Shown here: positions 12,101 to 23,405 of the stretch, piece after piece
Numbering within the stretch: the first letter of the stretch is position 1
Layout: every line of letters begins with the position of its first letter
Assembly: GCA_028386065.3 (NCBI GenBank)
Contig: JAKUCV010004296.1
Coordinates: 1,283 to 65,282, forward strand
Length of the DNA: 64,000 bases
Reading direction: 5' to 3'
Source of the DNA: Turnera subulata
Lineage: Eukaryota; Streptophyta; Magnoliopsida; Malpighiales; Passifloraceae
Position numbers and translations under genes: made by a program
Notes under the pieces: generated by a model
What the model saw: only the letters and a program-made list of their open reading frames with translations
Told to the model about the DNA's origin: nothing
Databases searched by the model: none

Positions 12101-13131
12101 GTGGTCTCTAGGCAAACATCTCCTTTGCTGACAACCATCAAGGATTTATCGTTTCCCATTCTTACAGTCCCAAAATTACCAGGAGTGTAAGATGAGAAGA
12201 GTTATATCCATGGTGTAGCATGGATGGTAGCACCACTATCAACTACCCAGCTTGTCTCTTGGATAGTAAGGTTAATGATGTCATCATCACAGATAACATT
12301 GAACTCTCCAAGAGAATTCGCTTTATCATCACTGCTCTCTTCTTTCCTCACATCCTTACCTTTGTTCTTCTTTTGATCTTTCTTGAACTCTCGGCAAAAT
12401 CTCTTGATGTGGCCCTTCTTCTTACAGTAATGGCACTCAACATTTGCAAATTTGTTGGATTTTCCTCTGCTCTTGTCTCTGTTGCTTTGACTCTTGTTTT
12501 GACTTCTCCCCCTCGTCACTGTAGCCAAGACCTCTGACTGTGAAGGAGATGAGCTTTGTGATCTTCGTCTCATCTCTTCATTCAAAATGCCACTTTTGAC
12601 GGTTGTCATACTCACGACACTGTTAAGTGCAGAGTTTGTGATTGAAACCTTCAAGGTTTTCCATGAATCTGGGAGTGTCGCCAGGACCATAAGAGCAAGC
12701 ACCTCATCGTCGAATTTTATGCCCATACTAGACAATTGGTCCACGATCCCTTGCATCTCACTAAGGTGATCTGCAACCATTTTTCCTTCTTTGTATTTTA
12801 CTTGCATCAGCTTCGTCAAGTAAAATAGTTTGTTGTTCCCTATCTTTAAGTCATATAATTCTTCGAGCTTTTCCCACAGCGTTCTAGCATGCTCAATGCC
12901 AGAAACGTGGTTACAAACATTATTCTCAACAAATTGCCGTATATAGCCGCAAACTTGGTTGTGTTCAAACTCCCACTCCTTGTCTGACTTTTCTTCAGGT
13001 TTTATCAGAATAAACACTGGTAAATGCATCTTCGTCACGAACAGGAGATCCTTCATCTTATTTCTCCATAGGTGATAATTTGTGCCATCAAGAGTGATCA
13101 TCATGTTTATCCTCGCCTCCATCTGGATCAA
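9122..13131 (-). pseudogene. Copia gag-pol polyprotein, stop-interrupted but without frameshift
   Basis: The gag start is at 13131 (MEARINMMITLDGTNYHLW region). It has a CCHC knuckle (CHYCKKKGHIKRFC), protease motif WVVDSGATIHATP, the integrase zinc region (LWHRRLGHMGEKSM ... CSYCLAGKQ) and core (HSDLCGPF, IDDHSRKTW, RTDNGGEY). Reverse transcriptase (KNKWVFRIKHEEH, FLHGDLEEEIDMEQPEGF, catalytic YVDD in LLLYVDDMLIVGQ) and RNase H (GYTDADMAGDVSSRKSTSGY) follow, then the usual end (MLTKTLPRGKFEFCREAAGM). All the open segments (13131-12202, 12159-11311, 11274-10951, 10761-9847, 9642-9424 and the C-terminus) lie in the same reading frame, so only in-frame stops separate them. It encodes the capsid, processing, integration and copying proteins. 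This copy cannot make a full polyprotein. Confidence 0.93.
9125..9136 (-). promoter_or_regulatory. Polypurine tract of the copia element
   Basis: On the minus strand the sequence GGAAAGGGGGAG lies three bases before the 3' LTR, the place and composition expected of the plus-strand primer in reverse transcription. Confidence 0.75.
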
Positions 13132-13390
13132 AGACTGACTGGCTCCTTGATCTAGGAAATTCCTGGTAGTGAATAGTGCCCGTACAAGTCAAGGTAGTGA
13201 ATTGAACTGATTCGATAATTCCCAGGAAAGACGGCCTAGCTGATCTCCTAAGTCAGAATTATCATTCCAAGATAAATCCCCAGGAAAGATTGGAGGAACA
13301 AAGGTTCACTTAAAATCCAGCCTCCTAGACAGGATTCACTTGCACAGTGTATTAATTAACAACCTATACCCGACAAAGCACGAACCTTCA

Positions 13391-13402
13391 GCTCCGCTAC
13401 CA
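13391..13402 (-). promoter_or_regulatory. Primer binding site of the copia element
   Basis: Two bases inside the 5' LTR, the minus strand reads TGGTAGCGGAGC. It resembles the initiator-methionine tRNA primer site TGGTATCAGAGC known for most plant copia elements, with three mismatches. Confidence 0.7.
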
Positions 13403-13404
13403 GT

Positions 13405-14049
13405 TGTTGGTCCCAGTGGCACTATCTTGCGGAATAATGATCAACAAGAAATAAATGGCACACAAGAATTTAACGTGGTTCACCCAAAGCTTTTGAGCTA
13501 CGTCCACAAGCTCAATCCCGCAGAAACTTCCACTATAAAATAGTAGGCTTACAAAGAGAGACTTCCCTAAAATATTTAGGGGTAAAATAAAATCTAGAGT
13601 TCTACCCAAAATAGTGTCCCACAAGGTGTTTCCCAAGTGTTTCCCAAAAATACCCCAAAAGTATTTTTCCCACTATTTTGTCACTCACTAAAATAAGAGA
13701 GATTGTTTTGTCACTTCTAAAATTTAGAAAGACTAAACTTCTTCTTCCTCAAAATAGAAGGACTAAACTTCTTCTTCCTAAATTTAGAAGGACTAAACTT
13801 CTTTTTCTTCCCTCTTTTTCTTTCTTTTTCCCTTTCCTTCACTCTCTAATTTTCTGCCTATTGTGCTCCCTCACACACTCTTCCTCTTTGTGTGCTGTGT
13901 GTTTTTGTAGATGAATTCACTCCCTTTATATAGGAAATAGATCATCAAAATTTTCACAAATGGGTGCTTAAATTCCACATTTGGGTGCTATTTTTCTTCT
14001 TTTATTTTCAACAATGGCTGGCTCCATGTGGAGGAAACCAAGCCTAACA
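13405..14049 (-). repeat. Copia 5' LTR (right copy)
   Basis: It pairs with 8479-9121 over its whole length, from TGTTGGTCCCAGTGGCACTA to CCTAACA. Differences include single-base changes and a few one-base indels. The promoter of the element should lie here on the minus strand. A TATA-like TATATAAAGGGAG is readable on the minus strand around 13921-13933. Confidence 0.93.
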
Positions 14050-14054
14050 ATTTT

Positions 14055-14156
14055 TTCTTTTGTGGTATCGGATTAACCCATTTAGGTAAAAAGGTTGAAA
14101 ATTTCTGACTGATACCTGTTAATTTTGTGTCGACTTCCTGTCAGATTGTCGTGTCA
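14055..14156. mobile_element. Fragment of a hAT-like element, right end
   Basis: It matches the right-hand end of the complete element at 14574-15155: shared blocks are GTATCGG-TTAACCCATTTA, GGTTGAAAAT and GATTGTCGTGTC, ending in TTTTCTAGGT. The left part is missing. The copia element lies immediately to the left, but its left flank shows no matching other half. Confidence 0.6.
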
Positions 14157-14573
14157 AAATCCGTTTTCTAGGTATAATTTTTGTAAACAAAAGAATTAAA
14201 ATGAAAGAATTATAAATTACAAGTGGCAATTTGTTAAGTAAAAAATAACAAGTGAGGTCACAATTAAACAATGGAACTAAAGTTAGGGAAATGAAATACA
14301 TTTAACCTCTCAATTTAATCAGACAATGTGAGCAATAAGCATTACAAAGGGAGGGAGATGAACAATCTTCACAGGGTATCTATAGGAAGCGTGCCCCATC
14401 ATGTGTTATGCTGTTATTTATCCTGTTCAGATTCTGTTAGAATAAGGGGAACCTTCCGGGGCAGTGATTATGTACTTAATTTTTGGGCCTCGTCTTCAGG
14501 CTTGGGCTTCGATTAATTCATCATGAGCTGTTAAAATGATTTGGGCCTTTCTTCATCGCAACTAGCTCCCAGG
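14157..14573. other. Non-coding spacer
   Basis: AT-rich, with no open frame worth calling and no recognisable repeat boundary. The last 40 bases end in the 8-bp duplicated target of the next element. Confidence 0.4.
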
Positions 14574-15155
14574 TAGACCTGGCAATTCGTGTTGACGGGT
14601 CGGGTTCGTGTCGGGTTGAACAGGTAAACAGGTTTCAATTTCTCAACCCGTACCTGACCTGTTTAATAATTGGGTCATGTCGTGTCAACCCGTTTATAAT
14701 CGTGTTGGGTTCGGGTTGACCTGCAGGTTACCTGTTAACTCTAGGAAGTCTACAAATTTATTTGGAGCTTATCTATTTTGCACATTATTCAAGCAAATAA
14801 GTATATAATTATATTTTTTTATACACTAAATATAATTATAAATTATAGAATCCTACTATAATATTATTTTAAATCATATATAACAATAGTTTTGAATAAT
14901 TTTAATAATTATGGCCTTAAATAGAAAATAAATCATGTATTGAATCAATAAAATATATTGATCTTAAATATAATCGTGTCATAAATAGGTATCCATCGGG
15001 TTGAAGGGTCAACCCGCGACCTGACCTGCTAATTTTCGTGTCGTATCGGGTCAACCCATTTAATTAAACGGGTTGAAAATCTCTGATCTATACATGCTAA
15101 TTTCGTGTCGGGTTCGTGTCGTGTTGTCGTGTCGAAACCTATTTTGCCAGGTCTA
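14574..15155. mobile_element. hAT-like non-autonomous DNA transposon
   Basis: The ends are inverted: TAGACCTGGCA at the left and TGCCAGGTCTA at the right. The flanks are CTCCCAGG (14566-14573) and CTCCCATG (15156-15163), a 7-of-8 match to an 8-bp target duplication as hAT elements make. The subterminal regions are packed with GGGTTCGTGTCGGGTTGA-type motifs in both orientations, as expected for transposase-binding repeats. No coding capacity is visible in 582 bp. It sits in the 3' flank of the relic AKR copy. Confidence 0.85.
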
Positions 15156-15163
15156 CTCCCATG

Positions 15164-15305
15164 CCTCTGTGCACGATTTCCTGCCGTAGCGTCCATACAC
15201 TATGTAGTGCTTTTTTGCCTCTTCAAAATACTTGCAGGCGTTATTCATCATCAAATTCCCTCCTCCTCAAACCGGATTTGACCAATCTTTAGCCTGTTTG
15301 GTATC
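15164..15305 (+). pseudogene. Relic AKR 3'-flanking sequence
   Basis: This non-coding piece matches the 3' flank of the intact AKR gene (26690-26815). Shared blocks are TTTTGCCTCTTC, TCATCATCAAATTCCCTC against GCTCATCAAATTCCCTC, and GGATTTGACCAA. It shows that the third AKR copy extended this far before the copia and hAT-like insertions separated its parts. Confidence 0.7.
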
Positions 15306-16232
15306 AATTATATATGTAAAATGAATTCAATTTTTATATATAGAAATGGTAAAAATATTTTTAGATATTGAATTCATTCCATATGAATTGATAGCAAACC
15401 AAGAGGAAAAAGTATAAAAATAAATAAATAAATAATTTTTAGCATAACTAACACCACTCAGGCCATTCTTTTGTTGGTTGATAGCTCCCACTTCACCGCC
15501 TGTGTTTAATCCACTTTTAGCATTGGGTATTTTGTTTTCTCATTTACTGTAAACTAGTCACTTGTCTGTGTCTTACGCAAGGATTGGGTGGTGACATAAA
15601 AATAAAATTATATAATTTTTCATATTATTCTAATATATTTTTTTATAAAAAAAAAGTGAAGGAAAATAACATTTAAATTTATCTTAATTTTGCCGTAGCT
15701 TGCCCTTAGGATTTTTTTTTTAATGTGGACGAACTAAGAGTTTAAATGTATATTTTGCCAATGGGTTTCAATTTTAACTAAATATAAAGAAAATAATAGT
15801 ACATCAAAGTAGGTATATATAGGATGTAGAAGAATTTCTAAAGTTTATAGTTAGTGTTAGGAATTTTAAAAGACATTATCTAAGAAAAACCACAAGAGAC
15901 ATAGTCTTCATACCATAGAATTTTAATAGTTTTTAAATCTCCAAGAGACATAATCTTAATATCATGAAATTTTATGAGTTTCTATTTAATTTAGGAATGA
16001 AATGTAAAAAATTTTATAAAAAAATTTACTAAATAATAAAGAAAATATTATCATATTAAATAATATCATATCAATTGAGAAAATGTCATGTGTACAAATT
16101 GCCACATGGCACAATATTTTTTTCAGAGAGACTAGTCTCGAGTTTAATATATCTAGATGGACCATTACATCGCCAAAATCGAGCATCCATGATTTCCGGT
16201 ATTTCCAAAAAGAAAAATAAGTGGATATAACA
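15306..16232. other. AT-rich intergenic sequence
   Basis: No coding frame, inverted-repeat element or structured RNA could be supported. There are A/T homopolymers and TATAT runs. It ends at the 17-bp duplicated target of the next LINE (16233-16249). Confidence 0.5.
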
Positions 16233-18487
16233 TATAACCCACAAGAGTTCTTTTTTTTTTTTTGTTGAGGAAAGATTTCCATTCATTCAATTCATGCAAA
16301 CATTGAAACATCATCACTCACCAGTTGTGCAACTAGAGCAGGCAGGTTGCTAGTCCAGTCCACATACGGATAAGCTAAAGAAATCAGTTTACTAGTGGCA
16401 TCAACCACTTTATTACATAATCGAGGAATGTATGTAAAAAGCAAAGTCTCAAAGATAGAAGAAAAGGATAGAATGTCATCAACAAGACGATCAAACTGAG
16501 AGGGAAATCTGCGACGATTCTTGAGGGCTTGGATGACTTCCAGGTTGTCAGATTCTACCACGAAATGACGAACATGCATGGATTGGGCAAGAAGGAGACC
16601 CGTTCCAATACAAAGTGCTTTGCCATATTTGGCACAATAGAAAGACCGAATGAGGCATGCACGACCTGCAATAACCGTCCCAGATTCATCACGAAGCACC
16701 ATGCCTAATCCAGACCCCGCGCTTGCAATTATGGACATATCTGTGTTGAGCTTTAGATATCCAGAGGGTGGCGGAGTCCAAGAGGAAGGCTTTGGGGGAC
16801 AGTTCTGTGGGGCGGGTTGGTCTTGAGCCTGCTAATAGCTGGAAAGTAGATCATGAGCTGCTTGAAGAATGTTTGGGATAGGCATACTACGATCCTGAAA
16901 GATAAGTTGGTTCCTATCCTTCCACATACCCCACATGACAAGAAGGACACGTTCAAGCAGGGGCCATCCATGTGCATGAACAACCTGGTAGAGCCATTCA
17001 CCAATAGAAGCAGAGGCTAGAGGAGGCAATTGAGAATAGAAGGGGCATTGATCCCAAACCTGCTGAGCCACGGACAGTCCAAGAATAAATGCTTCGAACA
17101 TTCAATGCCGACTTGGCATCTAGGGCAACAAGTCGGTATAGGAATATGGCGAGAAAACAGGTTTGCTCGAACATGTAATATATTAGTGTATAGCTTCCAG
17201 GCAAAGGACCTGATCTTAGGTGGGATGCTCATTCTCCATAAAGCACGCCGCCAAGATTTCCATGATGCATCAGTACCTTCCTCCCAGCTCCTAATCTGAG
17301 GATCTAAGGTTCGAAGCGCAACCTGATAACTTGTCTTCACAAAGTACTCACCAATATTAGTATAAAACCAAGCTAGCTCATCATGTTGATTTCCAGGAAC
17401 AAGAGGGATGGTTTTAATTAATGTTGCCTCTTCAGCATTAAAGATTGAATCCACAAGTGTACGATCCCTATCCCCAGTAAGTGGATCAAAGAGTGAATCC
17501 ACCATAGCCGATACAGGTAGAGAGGAAACTGGGGATTCAACCCGGAATCTGCTGTCCCGTGGAATCCACGGATCATGCCAAATCTGAATCCCCCTTCCAT
17601 TGCCCACAGAAAAACATAGCCCCTTCGCAAGGGTAGAGCGAGCATTCCAAATGCTCCGCCAAGTATAGCTTGGTTGGTATCCGAGAGTAGCATCTAGGAA
17701 AGAGGATGATGGGTAATACCGAGCCTTTAGGATGCGAGCCAGTAAACTCTGATCATCACGGATAAGGTAAAAGCCTTGTTTTTCCAAGAAGGCAATGTTA
17801 GTAACTTCAAAGATTCGGAAACCCATTCCCCCAATAGACTTAGAGCAACATAACCTCTCCCATGCCAATCAGTGTGCACTCCGACGTCCGTCTCGCTGCC
17901 CACACCAAAATTTACGAACAAGGCCACCTAGTTGAGTACAGATGGACTCCGACAATTGGAAGCAACTCATAAGATAATTAGGTATGGATTAAGCTATAGA
18001 TTTAATGAAGATCTCCCGACCTGCATCAGTAAGGAATTGTTCCTTCCACTACCCCATCTTCTTCACTACCCTATCATAAATGGCTTCGAAAATTAATCTC
18101 TTGGACTGGCCAATAAGAGCTGGTAAACCCAAGTACTTGTCTAAGGTATCTACTGCCTTCACTCCCAAATCCCCTTGGATGTTAAATTGTGTCTCTTCTG
18201 GCACATTACAGCTAACAAATACCTCAGACTTCTCTAGAATAATTTTCTGCCCGGAGGCAGCTTCATAGCAGGAGAGAATGGAAGAAATAATCCCTGCCTC
18301 CCTTCTATTAGCACGGGCAAAAAGAATGTTGTCATTGGCAAAAAATAAATGTGGAACTTGCGGTGTAGTTCGGCATACCTGAACCCCATGGATGTTCCCT
18401 AACTCTACTGCGTGGTTAATAAGCTCGGATAGGCCTTCGTCACAAAATAGAAAGAGATATAGGGAGAGAGGATCCCCTTGTCGCAAT

Positions 18488-19893
18488 TGTTAGAACCTAT
18501 GTCTTCATGGTTCATTTATTACAGGTTTTGATAAATGACAAACCAAGATCATAACAAAGATGAAGCAAAAAGAAATCAAGCAAACAAGTACTCAACCAAA
18601 GTGATCAAGAATTCAAGTGAAGATATGATCAAGAGTTGAAGTGCAAAGAAAAGCAAGAGAAGTTAGGACCCATTTGTACAAGGTAAAACACTCAACTTCT
18701 CTTAGGCATTGGCTCAAACAAAACACATTTCAATCATACAATTCATAACCATGCTTTCAAACATAAAGTTGTGTTTTGAGTCTAAAACATCGATGTTCTG
18801 TCAACAAACATCGATGTTCTGTTTTTCAAGTTTTTCAAAATATTGGCAGTAGCTCTAAAACATCGATGTTGGATTATAAAACATCGATGTTCTTGTGACC
18901 GTTGGTCAAAACATCGATGTTTACAATCCAACATCGATGTTCATGAAAACTTGTCTTAGAAATAAAATTTTGCCGAAGCCAAAAAACATCGATGTTGGCC
19001 AATTAAACATCGATGTTTCACAAAACATCGATGTTTCATTTTCCAACATCGATGTTCTGGCATAGACCCTTTTTCATCATATTTTTGCGAAGCCAAAAAA
19101 CATCGATGTTGAATTGAAGAACATCGATGTTGAGTATGAAAACATCGATGTTCTAAAATGCAACATCGATGTTCTACTAGCCGTTGGAACAATTATTTAA
19201 AAATGTTGGCTAAAACATCGATGTTTAGATGCAAAACATCGATGTTCTGCCGTTGTAGCAGACAACTTTTCAGCACCCACTATGTTTTGTTTAAGGCTGT
19301 TTTTGGGTGGATTTAAAACGGCTCTATAACTTTTCAAAGCTATAAATTGAGCATTTTTAGCTGTGTTTCAAAGCTAATCAACTCTCAACATTCAAGCATT
19401 CATTCCATACATTCATCAAAATCTTTATTGAGCCAATATCCTATTGAGGATTTGAGAGTTGCCTTTTAGAGCTTCATTTGTACACTCACATCTGCTCTTT
19501 GAGAGAGACCTCTTGTTTGAGTGATTATTGTGTTGTTATACACCTTGAGGGAGGTTAGTTCCCTTGGTTAGATTCATAAGAAGAGGGGTATATCTTCTTG
19601 TGTGAGAAGTCTTGAAGTGAGGTATCTTCAAGCAAGTGTGTAGGATTCTTGTGATTAGAATTCCTAGGCTGTAAACGGTTTGTTAAGCACCCGGAAGCTT
19701 AACGGTGGATAGTGAACTCTTCAAGTGTATCTTGAAGGACTGGATTAGCCACAAATTAGTTGTGTGTGAACCAGTATAAAAATCTCTTGTGTCCTTCTAT
19801 TTTTCAATTCTGCACTTCATTTCCTGCAAAGTTTTTAATTTTCGGTCATAAGCTATTCACCCCCCCTCTAGCTTAAGTCTATTGCTTCTAACA
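18488..19893. mobile_element. Solo LTR of a copia element (SIRE/Maximus-like), inserted in LINE ORF2
   Basis: It begins TGTTAGAACC and ends CTTCTAACA, with a perfect 5-bp target duplication GCAAT at 18483-18487 and 19894-19898. No internal domain accompanies it, so it is a solo LTR left by LTR-LTR recombination. The 1.4-kb length, the opening with GTTTTGATAAATGACAAACC and the closing TTCACCCCCCCTCTAG stretch recall the long LTRs of the SIRE/Maximus copia lineage. That assignment is from memory of the family and is not certain. It contains the palindrome array described separately. Confidence 0.9.
18786..19246. repeat. Array of 16 perfect AACATCGATGTT palindromes
   Basis: Sixteen exact copies of the self-complementary 12-mer start at 18786, 18807, 18859, 18880, 18910, 18930, 18985, 19006, 19024, 19045, 19099, 19120, 19141, 19162, 19214 and 19235. 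Ten of the fifteen start-to-start steps are 18-21 bases, mostly exactly 21. The others are 30 and 52-55. The spacers between copies differ in sequence, so the 12-mer is conserved more strongly than its surroundings. Confidence 0.97.
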
Positions 19894-21835
19894 GCAATCC
19901 CCGGGTGGGAAAGATATGTGGTTGAGGAACTTTGTTAACTAGGAGGGAGTAACTTACAGAGGTGACACAGCGCATAACCAACTGCACCCACTGGGGTGGA
20001 AAGCCCATTTTCATCATCACCGCTTGAAGAAAGGGCCACTCCACACGATCATAGGCCTTGCTCATGTCAAGCTTGAGTCTCAAAAACCCCCTTGAGCCCT
20101 TGCATCTATGCTTCATGTGATGAACTATCTTAAAGGATATAAGTGCATTATCAGTGATAAGTCGACCTGGGATAAAAGCACTCTGTTCTGAGCCAATAAT
20201 CTCTGGAAGAATCTCCCTGAGCCGATTCGCCAATGTTTTTGTGATAAGTTTGAAGACCACATTGCACAAACTTACTGGCCGGAATTGACTGCGGAGTTCT
20301 ACTTGATTAACCTTCGGGATTAGAGTCACAAGAGTGTAATTCAAACAAGAAGGATCTACCCCTTGATTGAGCACCTCTAACAACATACGAGACATATCAT
20401 CACCCATCCATTTCCAGTACTTCTGAAAGAACAAAGGGGGAAAACCGTCTGGACCAGGGGCCTTGGAAGGGTGCATCAACATTAAAGAACTACAGACATC
20501 TTCCCTGGTATAAGGTTGACATAATCTGGCACACATTACTTCAGTAATCCGAGGTGAGATACAGTCACGTACATAATTCATATGATTTGAGCCTTCAGAC
20601 TTAAATAAGCTGGAATAAAATGAGCAAAAAGCATCAGCTATTTCGGCCTGACTAGATACATACTCACCCGAAGCAAGTTTCAGCTTTATAATGGAATTGG
20701 TTTTCTTCCGTTGATTTGCTTTATGGAAAAAGTACTTGGTATGCTTGTCACCATCCTTCAGCCACAAGACCCGGGATTGTTGTGCCCACACGACTTCTTC
20801 CTTCCTGATAAGATCCCCAATCTCCTTGTTAAGCATACGCGATCAATGAACCACTGTCCGAGATTACTCACGTGAGTTCAGCTTAGCCAATTCCCGCCGT
20901 TTTTTGAATAAGCTGACGAGTGATATTCCCAAAAGCACCACTACTCCATTTGCCCAGCATGTCACTACATTTGCTAGTTTTAAAATGTCCATAGAAGTAG
21001 CACCCTGGTTACCCGACCAAGCTCCCTCAACAATATCATTACAGCCCGGCTCTTCCATCCACATGGCCTCGAACCGAAATATTTTACAGGGTGGAGAAAA
21101 AGTCACTAACCGTTGATCAAGAACAAGCTTCAAAGGGTTATGGTCGGACTTTTCTCGTGGGAGATGCTTCACTTGTTGATGGGGGAAAAATTGGATCCAA
21201 GAATCAGTGGCCACAAAACGATCCAAACGCTCCTCAATTGCATCCTCCCCCTCCCCACGGACCTAGGTAAACTCACAACCCAGAAATCCCAAGTCATGGA
21301 GTTGGCACGACGTTAACACATCCCGAAAAGCCTGCATAGAGGACATGCTACGAGTTGCCCCTCGCTTCTTCTCATTAAGATAAAGAATCTCATTAAAGTC
21401 ACCCCGCATAACCAAGGAAGAGTGCTATGGGCTTATAGGGATTATAACAGATCCCATGACCTCCATTTTTCAGTTTTCTCCGGGCACCATAAAACCCAGT
21501 AAATTGCCACTCAACATTACTGCCATCGACCCGAACAAAAACATCCAAGTGATGTAAGCTATAAGATTACAGTGAAACCTGACATCCCTCACCCCATAGT
21601 AATGCCAAACCTCCACTCCGAGAATGACCATCACCCTCACAATCTTTCACAATCATCCCATCCCACCGAAGTCGTCGTTGTATATTTTCCATCTCTCTCA
21701 GTTTTAACCTAGTTTCTGAAAAGAAAACTAGGAGAGGATTTTCAAGGTGAACAAGCTTGCATAATAGGGAGACTGCACGTGGATCCCCTAAACCACAGCA
21801 GTTCCAACAGAAGAGACTTATGGCGATCGGCGGGC

Positions 21836-23405
21836 TTACGTGGCAACCTCCGCTGTTATAAGATCGGTAGCATCATGCACAGCCAACATCTCCTTCAATC
21901 TCTTACCACCATCCAACCTGCTCAAATCCACCATGTTTGAGCTAGTTAGATCCCCTCTACGTTTCAACATCTTTGGGTTACTGGACCCAGCGCTCATGGT
22001 ATCCCCAATCCGAGCTCTTCGCTTCCAATTCTTACTAGAGACAATAGAAGGATTTAGTGACCGAGTTATGATTGGGGCAGATTGAGGCAAGCCATCAGCT
22101 AATCCCCTCTGTATGGAACCACGTCCTGTCTCTTCAGACCCATGATCAGCATTGTCCCCGCCAACGGCATTGTCCTGGTCGTCCTGCTCCAAACCAATTA
22201 AAACCGGGGAACTATCCGACACCTTGGCCCTAGGTAAAACAGGCCCAGAAGAAGTGTGGCGTAGACTTGACGAGACAATTGCATTCAATCAAGAGGTCCG
22301 GATCAATACACCCAGGCCGCGAAGAGCCATGTACACCCTCGTTTTTTTACACCTCATCCCGACAAGCAGTTGTACGTAATGGGGATAGTCCAATCGAGCG
22401 GACACCAAGCACAACATTAGAGACTTCCACATCCTCCTGCACCTCACACTGCACCGCCTTCCTACTCTCACCCTGACCAGTATTCTTATAAGAGCAAGGA
22501 GCCACAACGTTATCATCATACAACGGCCGAGAGGTAACAGATCGAGTAGGAGAATGGCCACGGTGATTAGGGAACATATTCTCCGATGATGATCCTCGGG
22601 GCTTGAAGACCAACCGACGTGCAACTGCTTTGCCAACCGCCTCCCTCTTGTCTAGGAGCAGGCAATTTCTTAAGGGATGTGCGAAGCCATTCGCCATAAG
22701 GGGTATCAGTTAAGTCTAGTTCCTCATCATCTCCAGCAGCACAATCCTTGTCAACATGCCCTAGGCATCCCCAATAAAAACAGGACATAGGCAAGCACTC
22801 GTATTTGAAAAACACCCACATGGGCTTCCCGTCCTTACTAGCCATAAGAGATCCACGAACAAGAGGCTTGCGTACATCAAAGAGAATCCGAAACCGCATA
22901 TATTTCCCACGCTTCATGTTACAGTTCGGTTCCAGACCCTGGAAATCTCCTATCTTCCTTGCCAAGCCGCCACCATCTTTTTCGATCGACTATTGAACGG
23001 AATATCATACACTCGGGCCCATAACGGCATAAAGAAGAGTTGGAGCGAGGAGGGCTGCTCATTACCCGTTAATTCACGGATGAGAATCACCTGATTATCA
23101 AAAGTCCAAGGTTCTTGATCTAAAACTCTCTGCTTATCACGCCAATTGAAAAATTGGAACACAAATAAGTTCCTCTCTAACTGTGAAACCTCCACCCCAT
23201 GCACCGGACGCCAAACTTGTTTCATACTGCTCATGAAGGCCCAAACATTGAAAGGCCTTTCCGTCCACAGTATGGCCACCAGGCAAAGAGTAGCCGATAG
23301 GTCATCCTCAATAGCCTCCTCCTCCTCAACCACTACCACATCTGATTCGGTCAACATCGGATCCGGGGAAAGAAACGGCAGCTTCCCACCTTGCTGCGAA
23401 CCCAT
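21836..23405 (-). pseudogene. LINE ORF1 (DUF4283 plus zinc knuckle), broken
   Basis: On the minus strand the likely start is the ATG at about 23403 (MGSQQGGKLPFLSPDPML). The DUF4283-type domain is clear (RPFNVWAFMSSMKQVWRP, LFVFQFFNWRDKQRVLDQEPW, PLWARVYDIPFN). A frameshift follows near 22960, then KMVAAW/ARKIGDF and the knuckle at about 22750-22790. The knuckle reads CFYWGCLGHVDKDC: the second Cys of C-x2-C-x4-H-x4-C is a Trp (TGG), so it could not bind zinc normally. The C-terminal part (22288-21836) is low-complexity. This is the RNA-packaging protein of the LINE, inactivated. Confidence 0.82.

Larger units (their letters stand above)
8479..14049 (-). mobile_element. Ty1/copia LTR retrotransposon, nearly full-length
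   Basis: Two ~644-bp LTRs (TGTTGG...CTAACA) flank a gag-pol region read on the minus strand. A perfect 5-bp target duplication, ATTTT, lies at 8474-8478 and 14050-14054. The domain order on the minus strand is gag, protease, integrase, reverse transcriptase, RNase H, which defines the copia order. The two LTRs differ at several percent of positions by eye, so the insertion is not recent. It landed in the 3' flank of the relic AKR copy, just beside a hAT-like fragment. Confidence 0.95.
16292..21830 (-). pseudogene. LINE ORF2 (endonuclease, reverse transcriptase, RNase H), broken
   Basis: Read on the minus strand, the endonuclease opens near 21820 with SLFCWNCCGLGDPRAVSLL and ends with the SDHNP motif near 21140; stops and shifts lie between. 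The reverse transcriptase (20836 downwards) has HPSKAPGPDGFPPLFF, LIPKV, FRPVSLCNVVFK, AFIPGRLITDN and LDMSKAYDRVEW. It is cut by a solo LTR exactly before RQGDPLS and continues at 18486. The catalytic box reads FANDN rather than FADD-type, so a catalytic Asp is Asn. zf-RVT-type sequence lies at 17017-17868. The C-terminal RNase H (GMVLRDESGTVIAGRA ... VESDNLEVIQALKN) is at 16292-16738, as in plant L1 lineages that carry RNase H. Inactive. Confidence 0.88.

Noticed and set aside
18956..19192. Minus-strand open frame rich in HRC/QHRC repeats, looking like a Cys-rich repeat protein
   Set aside because: It is the translation of the AACATCGATGTT palindromes in the solo LTR; the repeat arises from the DNA motif and no coding gene is implied.
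18786..19246. Regularly spaced identical repeats resembling a CRISPR array
   Set aside because: The repeat is only 12 bases, self-complementary and irregularly grouped. It lies in a plant LTR with a clear target duplication and there are no cas genes.
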